From positions 2,492,001-2,556,000 of the forward strand of contig OY978098.1 of assembly GCA_963854735.1 (NCBI GenBank): 64,000 bases of DNA, written 5' to 3'. The position numbers and the translations under genes were made by a program. Below the pieces are notes generated by a model that made no database searches, was not told the DNA's origin, and saw only the letters and a program-made list of their open reading frames with translations. Origin of the DNA: Marvania coccoides. Taxonomy: Eukaryota > Chlorophyta > Trebouxiophyceae > Chlorellales > Chlorellaceae. Below, piece after piece: positions 55,828 through 64,000 of the stretch. Position 1 is the first letter of the stretch. Each line of letters starts with the position of its first letter.

Positions 55828-58181
55828 CTACCTGCCCTTCTGCGGCACCCTTCTGTTCCAGTTCAGCCCCTCCCTCACGCTCAAGAACCAATCGTGGCTG
55901 GAATCCAGGTTGCACACCATGGGCACAGGCCACTGGCTCACGTGAATCAACACGCTGTCCCCTGGGTGCAGCAACTCCCTCCCCCGTCCATCAAACGAGC
56001 AGTACGCCCCGCCCCTGCTGTCCGCCGGCACCTTCACCCGCAGCGTGACGTGCTCGGGGAAGACTAACGGGCGAGAGGACAGCGTGTGCGCGCAAATGGG
56101 GGTGAACAGAATGCACGGCACGGAGGGGTGCACCATGGACCCTCCCGCCGCTAGGTTGTAGGCTGTGGATCCCGTGGGGGTGGAAACAATGAGGCCGTCG
56201 CCTTGTATAGTGGTTACGAAGTTTTTATCGACGTAGCACTGCAGGACGGCCAGCGTGGAGGTCATGCCGCGGTCAATCACCACCTCGTTCAGCACCAGCG
56301 CGTCGTCGGTGCAGGGGTTGAAGGCGGAGAGGTCGGCGGCAGAGGCGCCGGCGCGGAGGATGCGGCACTGCAGCCGATGGCGCAGCATCAATGGAAATCC
56401 GTGCGCGACAGAGGTGACGCGCCCCAACACCGACTCCATGCGGCTGAGGGGGAACGGGGTCATGAAGCCCAGCGAGCCCATGGCCATAGCTACCACTGGC
56501 GGCACAGAGCCGTTGCCAAAGAGGGAACACGCCCAGAGCACGGTTCCGTCGCCCCCCAGGGTCAAAACGAGGTCCAGCCGGCGCGCCACGTCCGGGGGCA
56601 CGACGTCGGAGCACTCGCACGCCCCGGGCGCGGGCCACGTAAGCAGCAGCTGGTCTAAAAGTTGATCAACGTAGGGACTGGCCCGAGCGACCCTAGCTGC
56701 CTCTGAGAGCGCTGCTGCCGCCTCGCACGCCTCGCTCAGAGGCTCCTCTGCGCCGAACAGCGAGCTCCCGGTGCTCCCGGAGCGGTGCATATCCAGACCA
56801 GCGCTCGCCTTTTCTGAGCGTAAAACCTCGGCAGCAGCTCGGCGGACGTCCGCGTGCGCCTTAGGCTCGACGTATACCACGATCCCGCGGCGCAGCAGCC
56901 ACGGCACCGCGGTGGCGGCCGCTTCCAGCACCTCTGCCACCGGTTTAAAAATTACGAGGACGCCAGACGGCGCCGACAGCCAGTGCAGCTTCAAATGCGA
57001 CCCAGAGGCGCGCCAGGTGGCCTCCTGGGTGTCATCCAGCGCCTGTGCATCGTCTATGCTCTCCAAAGCCAGCCCAGGGTCGGTTGAAAGAGCCCGAGCC
57101 TCGCTGGGAAGGGTGCTGGCAGCGCTGCCCCCGTTTCCCCCTGTACCGATGCCGTTCTCTTCAGATGCGGCCTCAGAAGAGTTGCGCGGGGGCGGCGGCA
57201 GCCCCGGAGACGGGCTGGCCCCTCGAGGGGTGTGATTTTGGCCTCCTGGGGAGGCTGTCGGCCCCGCCGTCAATGACCTTCGGTCCAAATTGCGAGGCAC
57301 AGCTGCCACCAGCTTGAACCGTGACTTGCCCAATGGCCCAGCCGCTGAAGGCGCGTCTGATACAGGGGGCGCCCGCGGTCCCGCGCCAGCCACAGCCGCC
57401 CAGGACTGGGCCAGAGCCACGGACACCGCTGCAGCCGCTGCTGTGCCGACTCCAGCGCCGCCATCGTCAGCAACAGACACCGTGGAATGTTCCGCGGTGT
57501 CTTCTTCGTGGGGAGAAGGCGCTCGTTGTGCTTCGGAGGAGATTCTGGGATGGGAGGCGCCGGTTTGCAGCAGCAGGCAGGCCGCCAGGGCGCTGCTCAG
57601 TGCAGCCAGCCCTATGGAGCTGGTGGCGGCGCTGGAGGCATCAGAGCCTGACGACACGAGTGGGGCGCGGAATGGGGTGACGTCATGCTGCGCGTGCTGG
57701 GCCTGTTGCGCTGCATTGGGCGGCGGAGCGGTGTTGCGTCGGCTTTGAGGGGGCAGCGACGAGTGGCGACGCGGAAGCTGAAGGGCGCCCCGCCTGAGCT
57801 GGGAACGGAGGTCAAGCGCGCGCTCCCGCTCCTGCCTGTACCGTCGCTCCCAATCTGCAGCTTGGGCACGACTCTCTACCGCCTCTTGCTCTGCCACTTT
57901 TTGCGCCTGGCGGGCGAGCTTGGCTGCTTCAGCGACAGCTGCAGGGAGAGTGAGTAAAAGCGTCAAATTTCGTGATGTCTTAAGAACAAAAATATATACA
58001 ATCATGGCTTGTTTAAAGAGAGAGAGACGGGCGAAGGCGTTGGCAAAACTTGTTTTTCTGGAGACTGCCGTAGCCTTCTTCTCTGCTTTGTAAAAAAATA
58101 CCCATGTATGGGTGATTGAACCGCAATCAAAGTCATGCGAATCTCACCTTCTAAAGCTGTTTCCAGCGATTGCGACGGCAT
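55828..58181 (-). CDS. NAD kinase with long N-terminal extension
   Basis: Exons 58181-58148 and 57938-55828 give 714 residues. NAD kinase makes NADP from NAD and ATP. The catalytic domain occupies about residues 330-714. Visible are the GGDGT motif at residue 473 (LVLTLGGDGTVLWA), GSLGFMTPF, LNEVVIDRG, and the substrate loop TTIQGDGLIVSTPTGSTAYN followed by GGSMVHPSVPCILFTPICAH. All signature residues are intact. The N-terminal 320 residues begin with a coiled coil (AKLARQAQKVAEQEAVESRA) and continue as a disordered, Ala/Ser/Pro-rich region with the AQHAQHD block. Plant-type NADKs also carry long N-terminal regulatory extensions. No transit peptide is evident. Confidence 0.94.
57681..57702 (-). 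repeat. 22-bp sequence shared with the SPX-fusion gene
   Basis: Same 22 bases and same frame as at 47935-47956 (AQHAQHD), here in the disordered N-terminal extension of NAD kinase. Confidence 0.75.
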
Positions 58182-58505
58182 TGACAAGATTGATCTCCAA
58201 TGGGAAGATGGATCAAGGCGGTCTGTTGATCCCCATGCCCAAGGATTTAAAATTACGGAATAATTACATAGATGGATTCTCCTGAGAGCCGAGCTCTTTG
58301 TGAATTTCGACCTCTCGAGACCTTAAAACACAAGTCTTCTTTTCTCTCTCTATTTTTTTTACAGATTACAAATTTGATAGTTTCCCAATCTGGTCAGCAA
58401 AGAAGAGTGTACACGCTAATTCAAAGAAATATTTATTTAAAAAACTCGATCATCTTTCAACTTTCTGGTTCTTCACCCTAAGGTTGCTATCTTACCGAAG
58501 AGGCC
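58182..58505. promoter_or_regulatory. Divergent intergenic region NADK/VPS29
   Basis: 324 bp between opposite starts; AT-rich, presumed promoters. Confidence 0.4.
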
Positions 58506-59156
58506 ATGGTTTTGGTACTGTGCATCGGCGACCTGCACGTGCCGCACCGTGAAGTGGACCTCCCAGCAAAATTTAAATCCCTGTTGGCAAGTGGTTTTTG
58601 GCAGTTGTTTTTTACACTAAATTTTCATATTTTCCGACCCCGAGAAGACCATTTCATCCACCAGCAGGTGCCAGGCAAGATCCAGCACGTCCTGTGCACC
58701 GGCAATCTATGCACCGACGCCATGCATGACTACCTGCGCTCCGTCTGCTCCGACCTGGCCATCGTCCAGGGCGATTTCGACGAAAGCAGCAAGTGGCCAG
58801 ACACCGCCGTCGTCAGCATCGGCGATTTTCGAATCGGGGTGATCCACGGCGCCCAGGTAGTCCCATGGGGCGATCGCGACGCGCTGGCGGTGGTGCAGCG
58901 GCGGCTGAATGCGGATATCCTGGTCACGGGGCACACCCACGCCTTCGGAGCCTACCGTCATGAAGGCTGCATGGTGGTGAACCCAGGGTCGGCAAGTGGG
59001 GCCTATAGCGCTACCAACGCCTCCCCCACGCCGTCATTTGCGCTGATGGACGTTGACGGCTCTCGAGCGACGGTGTACGTGTACGAATTGGTGGACGGCG
59101 AAATAAAGGTTGATAAAATTGAATTCACAAAGGGCAAAAAGGCGGCAGAGTTGTGA
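58506..59156 (+). CDS. VPS29: VPS29, retromer subunit
   Basis: Exons 58506-58586 and 58668-59156 give 189 residues, the usual family length. VPS29 binds VPS35 in the retromer complex that recycles cargo from endosomes. It has a phosphoesterase fold: LVLCIGDLHVPHR, LPAKFKSLL joined to VPGKIQHVLCTGNLC, IVQGDFDE, IHGAQVVPWGD, VTGHTHAF and NPGSASGAYS. The metal-site histidine of GNH phosphatases is replaced in GNLC, as in known VPS29, which is thought inactive. The intron (58587-58667) has a GC donor (TTG|GCAAGT). It is 81 bp with no stop in frame, so a retained form would add 27 residues. Confidence 0.96.
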   Translation: MVLVLCIGDLHVPHREVDLPAKFKSLLASGFWQLFFTLNFHIFRPREDHFIHQQVPGKIQHVLCTGNLCTDAMHDYLRSVCSDLAIVQGDFDESSKWPDTAVVSIGDFRIGVIHGAQVVPWGDRDALAVVQRRLNADILVTGHTHAFGAYRHEGCMVVNPGSASGAYSATNASPTPSFALMDVDGSRATVYVYELVDGEIKVDKIEFTKGKKAAEL

Positions 59157-59369
59157 CATTTTCACCTTTTTCTTGAGTGTATATTTCTTTTAAGTTGTTT
59201 TGTTATTACCGTGTGTTTTATCTACCTATGAGTATAACTTGTGCTTTTTAATTTCACTCTTGTCTGCATTTACGTTCACGAAGAAAAGGAAAAAAACGTG
59301 AATTACGATGAATCAACCATTATTATGTTATAACTCTCATTTAATTCAACAAAATATTTCTTAAAGCGA

Positions 59370-61797
59370 TCAGGGCACCTCAGAGTCCCCGGGATTCTTC
59401 TCTTCTTCCACCTGAGCAGCGGCGGCGGCTGTGCCGGCAGCGCCAGCCAAAGCTGTTTCATACGCCGCCACCGCCCCTCCGCTCTCCTCCCCCCCAGCCC
59501 CCCACAAGTTGTCCAAATCAACCACCATCTGCACCAGAGTCGAGTCAAGCTCCTCTTGGTGCGCAGCCATCTCGCTCTCAAGCCCACGATCCCTCTCCGC
59601 CACTCCTCCGCTGCCGCCAGGCATTTCCCCCGCTGCAGGGCCATCAGAACCGGGCGCAACAAGGGCACTCCCCTCCTCTCCTCCCCCTGAAGCAGCTGCT
59701 CTGCCTCGGTTCTCCTCCCCACCGCCGCCACCAAATGTTGACCTACCCAGCGGCGGGCCCTCGTCGCTGCTTGCTACGGCTGTCGCAGCCGCCAGCTCCG
59801 CGCGGGTGACCGGGCTGGCGAAGATGGCGGCGTTGAGCACCCTGCGAAGGCGGTTGGTTGGCCACTGCATGGGGGTGGACTTGAGGTACGTCAGCAGCTC
59901 CTCGAAATTTTCTTGCATTAGCAGCTCCGCCTCGCTCTCCGCCATCACCGCCAGCGCCACCCGCATCAACACCGCGTCGCTGTTCTCCACCATCATCACG
60001 TCGACCAGCCGGCACGCGAAGCCCACTGGAAAAGGGCAGGAGAAGGACGACAGAAACCATTGAGAGGCGTAGAGCACCGGCACGGCGCCGTTCTTCTCCA
60101 GGTGCGCCTTCAAGCTGGGCAGGTGGCGGCCCAAGAGGACGTCAAAGGTGCGCAGCTCGACCTTGAGGCCGTGCAAGCCTGGTAGGTAATGCCTCCTCAG
60201 GTTGGGTCCCTTTTCCGCCAGCAGCCGGCACAGAATTTGGAAAGCGGCCTCTTCGGGGACAAAAAACAGCATGAGCCCCGCCACGAACGCCATGCCCTGG
60301 CAGTACCCCACCTCGAGATCGTGCAGGGAGTAGGCTTTCAGCACGCGAAACAGCGCCTGCTGCCCCTGTTCGAAACTAAATAACGGGTACTCAGGGAAGG
60401 TCCTGTGGATGTCTCGCGAGATGATGTCGTCGGTTTCCTCCTGCCCCACGCTGATCTGAAGCAGTGTGGCGTAGCGGCAGTCGGGAGGGACTTCGGTGGG
60501 CAGCGGCCACGTCAGCGCCGCCATCGCCGCCATAAGGTCTTGCCTGAAGGTCTTCTTGGCGGTGGTCCAGGGCTCGGAGCGGCTGAGAGAGCCGCCGGCC
60601 AACAGCGCACGGCCCTGCCGCCGCCGCTGCGCCCCTCGGTCGCCAACTACCTCCCAACCTTCGCCTGCTGCTGCTGAAGCGTCCTCTTCAGCAGCAGGGG
60701 CTGCTGCTGCTGATGATGACGATGATGATTTTTCATCGTCTTCTTCTTGCCGCTCAACTCCAGCAGTATCGGTGGCATCGGGAGAGGAAGGAGCGGCGTC
60801 AGTCTCAGCCTGTTCAGCGCGTTCACCAGCGGCCCCACCCACTTTCATTTCCAATTTCTTTTCAATTTCATCTCCGCTGCCAGCTTCGTTTGCCTCCAAA
60901 GAGGGAGAACCCTGCTCCCCAGCATTATGTTTGCATACCAGGCCCACGCCAGCGCTGCCGTTGGGGCTTGCGAGCTCGCTGCCTTCTTCCCGTGCCGCAC
61001 TTTCCTCCGTGCGTTGTATTGCTTGATACCGCTCCACGAGCTCCGGGTGCTGCAGGAGGACCATCCAGAGGCGGGACCGCAGCTCCTGCGGCGCGTCCTC
61101 GTACAGCTGAAATCCACACTGGACGTCGACTGGAGCGTCCCGCTGCTCCTCCAGCAGGATCTTCATGCGCTGCTCCTCAATCTGGGCGGAGAGGCGCTGC
61201 AGCACCGCCTGCACTTGCCGGGGGCCCTGCCCCACGGTCTGGAGGCCGCGCTGCAGGGTGGTGGCGCCGGTCTGGATGCCTGCAGTAGTCGGTCGTTCAG
61301 TGCAAAATTCTAGAGAAAATATTTAAAAAGTACTGTTGAAACATAGAAATATGGCACTGTGGCATACCCTGCTGGATGCCTTTTAAGCCTTTAGAGGCGT
61401 TGCTGGCGATAACCTGGGCGCCCCTTCGCCTAAGGTCTGCGTCGCCAATCAATGCTCCTGCATTGGGTATTTACAATCCAGTTAGATGGAAGGAGAGTAG
61501 GAATGCTGGCCAAATTGAATCCAGAGAGAAGATATACAATTTGCCTTCAGTGGAACGCTAACTAGCCGGGAACAGTGCTCTCCCAAACTAGTTTTAAAAA
61601 AATCGTTCCGTCGTTGCCGACTTGCCTGCTGCTGACAGCCTAGACCCAATGGCCTCGCCGATACCGCCGAAGAAGGCTGGCAGGCTGAGCCGGCGTGCCG
61701 CTGTGGGCGACAGCTCTTCCTCGTCATCGTTATCACGAGGGTTTGGTGGGGAGTTCGGATGATTGAATTCTTCAACTTGCACTCGTCCACTTGCCAT
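59370..61797 (-). CDS. TBC-domain RabGAP
   Basis: Exons 61797-61626, 61457-61368 and 61279-59370 give 723 residues. TBC proteins stimulate GTP hydrolysis by Rab GTPases. Both catalytic fingers are present: the arginine in SRDIHRTFPEYPLF and the glutamine in VGYCQGMAFVAGLML. The TBC domain starts with PQELRSRLWMVLLQHPEL and is interrupted after helix 2 by an acidic, Ser-rich insert of about 120 residues. The C-terminus has a Gly/Glu-rich region with coiled-coil potential. Intron 1 (61458-61625) needs a GC donor (CAG|GCAAGT); the nearby GT would lead to a stop within ten codons. Rab target unknown. Confidence 0.9.
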
Positions 61798-62108
61798 GTT
61801 TCAAGGGAGGCGGCGACCTGTCTGATCAAGATGTTGCCATTGATACGCATGCAAATTACGACAATCGAAATCTCGGGGAGAACGCGGTGGGTCTTGAAAA
61901 CTTTGAAAAAGAAGGTGAACACGAAAGGCGAGTGATGCTGCAGCCGGAGAACATTCCTAATACTAAAAACATTCTGCATTTCAATTTCATTGCAAAACGG
62001 CCAGCCAAGAAAGGTTGGGACGGTGAGAGAGGGAGACAATAAACCTTTTGAAAATTGAATTTATTTCATAAGACTTCCCGGCGTTCTCACTTGGTTTACC
62101 TGTCAGAA
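61798..62108. promoter_or_regulatory. Divergent intergenic region TBC/coiled-coil gene
   Basis: 311 bp between opposite starts; nothing specific seen. Confidence 0.4.
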
Positions 62109-62905
62109 ATGGGGCCTTCTGACGCTATACCACCCCCTGGCCCTGGCAGTGCGCCCGTCAACCCTGCTGGCACAGGTTTCGGCAAGTTCGGCGGCAGTGT
62201 GACGGCCTGGTGGGCGCAGATGGCGCAGCACCAAAACGTCACAACTGCCAAGCAGCAATTCCACGCCGCCGCCTCCCACGTGAAGACTCGGGCCAAGGGA
62301 TTGAAGCTGGCGATGCCTGTGGACGTTAAAATCGATTTTATTCGGCCTGCATTTGACACACTTCAAGAGACGCTGGTGGCGACATGGAAGCAGCTGCCGC
62401 CGCCGGTGCAGCAGGGGGCACCGTTCGTGGGGGTGGCGGTAGGCAGCGGCCTGCTGGTGTTTTTGCTGCAGCAGCGACGGGTCAACCGCTACGTGAGTTG
62501 ATAATGTAGAATTATTTAAATATTTTGACTGGGATGCCGGCGCATTTGTGCATTTTAAGGAAGAGGGAGTGCCCCATGGGGAGTTGCCTTTTTGCAATCA
62601 ATGGCTGCCACTTTAGCTGATTTGAATTTACCCTTTTTCTTAATTTTCATTTGCAGAGGGGGCAGGGCGAGGAGCTAACGCTGCAGGTCAAGTCGCTGAA
62701 GAAGGAGCGCGAGGACCTTTTGAAGCGGGTCAACCTGCTCAAGGCGCGGGCTGGGACGCCACGGTCGGACATTGAAGTGAGGATGGCATCGGCGGTGGCA
62801 GAGGCAACAAACGCGGCTGCGGCGGCGGCAGACGCGGCGGCAAGGGCTGCCACTGCATGCATCATTCAACGCCCCCCCACGGCATCCCCTCCAGCAGCGT
62901 TCTGA
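62109..62905 (+). CDS. Single-pass membrane protein with coiled coil
   Basis: Exons 62109-62492 and 62657-62905 give 210 residues. A Pro/Gly-rich start is followed by an amphipathic region (WWAQMAQHQNVTTAKQQFHA) and VKIDFIRPAFDTLQETLVAT. Then come a hydrophobic helix (PFVGVAVGSGLLVFLLQ) capped by QQRRVNRY, and a coiled coil (GEELTLQVKSLKKEREDLLK) ending in an Ala-rich tail. A tail-side membrane anchor with a cytosolic coiled coil is likely. I do not recognise the family. Confidence 0.7.
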
Positions 62906-63700
62906 TGTTAGAAACTTTGAAACTTCTCTCTAAACTCGTGTTGTTTTGTTCGGGATGATAAAATCCTTTGTTAACTCTGTTTGCTCGTTGCTTTACCCTT
63001 TTGCGCTTGGCCTCACCAAACTATATTCTGTGTGAAATAAGAGGAAATAAATACGAGTGCGCCTTACCCCCTTTGTTTTGCTAATTTTGTTTTCCAAATT
63101 AATCTGGTTGCACAATTGTGTAATCATTTCTCTTGGCGCCGATTTTCACAATGTCTTAATATTTCTTCTATTGTGAGTGCCTCAGCCAGAATATGCATGC
63201 GCAGGGCTTCTTCCTTTACGGTCTGCAGACAGTGCAGGCTGCTCAGCACGACGGGGGTTGGGGTTGGGGGGGGGGCTCAGGGCAGCACGAGCCCTCCTTT
63301 TCCCCGGCTCTTCCAATCTCACAAACAAATGCCCCAAATTCTCCGGAACCCGCCGCCAGACATCCAGGAGAGCCCTTTTCCAGGCCCCCAGCCTTTCTTC
63401 ATTTGCTATTGTTAAATTTGCTGGAATAATAATCCTCATGCGACACCTGGCAAGTGCTTTGCGGCTGCTTAATTATCCAGCGTATCCAGCGCATGGATTA
63501 TTACTTGTATTGGATTCCTCTGCACTATCCCCTTCTCTAATCTAAACACAAACGCCGGAAAGTCGCCTGCGCCATTGTGCTGACCAAGCAGCACTTAATT
63601 CTTCTTCTTGAACTGCCATTTTGTAGTAAAATCGCAAAAAACTCTAATAGAACTGTACTCATACAGCTCCGAATGACAATTAAAGGAGAAATAAAATACT
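62906..63700. other. Intergenic, about 800 bp
   Basis: 3' flank of the coiled-coil gene. No gene seen; short frames such as 63116-63415 have low coding character. Confidence 0.45.
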
Positions 63701-64000
63701 ATGGACGACCCCAGGCTGGCAGAGGCGGCCATGCGCCAACGCTACATGGATTTTTACCTTCAACAATCGGGGACGAAAACTGACTTTTACAAGGCAACAA
63801 TTCGAGGCGGTGATACCACAATGAGTTCTTATATTTTGCAGCCGTACCTTTCTTCTGTCCTTTCGGTTCCGCGGCGGGTCTCTTTGGCAAGATTCCGCTG
63901 CAGCTCGCATCATCTTGGGGTGGAGACGGGGCGCTACATTGGGCGGCCGCATTCGCATCGGACATGCTGCTTGTGTGCTTCTGGTTCTTGCGAGGACGAA
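63701..64000 (+). CDS. Reverse-transcriptase zinc-binding-like fragment (partial)
   Basis: From ATG at 63701 the frame is open for 100 codons to the window edge; a TAA lies three codons upstream. The end reads SLARFRCSSHHLGVETGRYI, then CCLCASGSCEDE. The pattern basic-C-x-S-H-x-L-x-x-E-x-G-R followed by C-x2-C and EDE resembles the zinc-binding tail after non-LTR (LINE) reverse transcriptases (zf-RVT), which often survives as a fragment in algal genomes. Upstream is MDDPRLAEAAMRQRYMDFYL. A minus-strand ATG frame at 63965 overlaps it but has no recognisable motif. It could be a domesticated or degenerate element. Confidence 0.5.
   Translation, partial: MDDPRLAEAAMRQRYMDFYLQQSGTKTDFYKATIRGGDTTMSSYILQPYLSSVLSVPRRVSLARFRCSSHHLGVETGRYIGRPHSHRTCCLCASGSCEDE

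Noticed and set aside
61626..61626. GT donor four bases further on in TBC exon 1 (GCAA|GTCGGC)
   Set aside because: It shifts frame and meets a stop nine codons into exon 2; the GC donor keeps all three exons open.
63848..63965. Minus-strand ATG frame ending in a GTACGG donor
   Set aside because: It has no motif and overlaps the reverse-transcriptase-like frame; downstream exons could not be supported.

Overview
This is a 64 kb window of nuclear DNA from a eukaryote, most likely a green alga of the Chlorella/Trebouxiophyceae kind. Nearly every gene carries spliceosomal introns with T-rich flanks. Exons are GC-rich and intergenic DNA is AT-rich. The gene set includes plant-lineage families: an SBP-box factor with ankyrin repeats, a tocopherol-type methyltransferase, a plant-type MsrA and an MscS-like channel. 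I see no bacterial operons, CRISPR arrays, rRNA or tRNA genes. The assignment rests on gene families only; no database search was run.

Layout. 0-9 kb: the end of an unknown gene, a membrane protein, an SBP/ankyrin transcription factor, a two-domain VOC protein and a membrane J-protein. 9-15 kb: MCM2 and WEE1 head to head, sharing a short promoter with an exact E2F site. 15-24 kb: a GNAT acetyltransferase, a receptor-like kinase, the FTR1 iron permease, and a divergent acidic Cys-containing membrane protein. 24-33 kb: an MscS-like channel, a gamma-tocopherol-type methyltransferase, a mitochondrial stomatin-like protein and a TM9 nonaspanin. 33-45 kb: an SlyD-type FKBP fused to MsrA, a secreted sequon-repeat protein, a PH-WW protein, APC8/CDC23, a PSMG3-like proteasome chaperone and a three-KH RNA-binding protein. 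45-52 kb: a 972-residue SPX-RING-FCP1/SCP-PHOSPHO fusion and a ZC3H3-type CCCH protein. 52-55 kb: a poorly coding gap. 55-64 kb: a small J-protein, an NAD kinase, VPS29, a TBC RabGAP, a membrane/coiled-coil protein and, at the edge, an open frame resembling the zinc-binding tail of a reverse transcriptase.

Two results stand out. First, of about 48 introns I could place, seven need a GC-AG rather than GT-AG donor to keep frame and family continuity (16.7, 29.6, 30.5, 31.7, 39.7, 58.6 and 61.6 kb). That is far above the roughly one percent usual in most eukaryotes. Second, the SPX-RING-double-HAD fusion joins phosphate sensing, a possible ubiquitin ligase, a CTD-phosphatase-like domain and a phosphate-starvation-type phosphatase in one protein.

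Genes are often arranged as divergent pairs with 300-1100 bp between starts, alternating with convergent pairs. Exon coordinates below were worked out by hand from splice signals, reading frame and family conservation; single-base errors at some junctions are possible.
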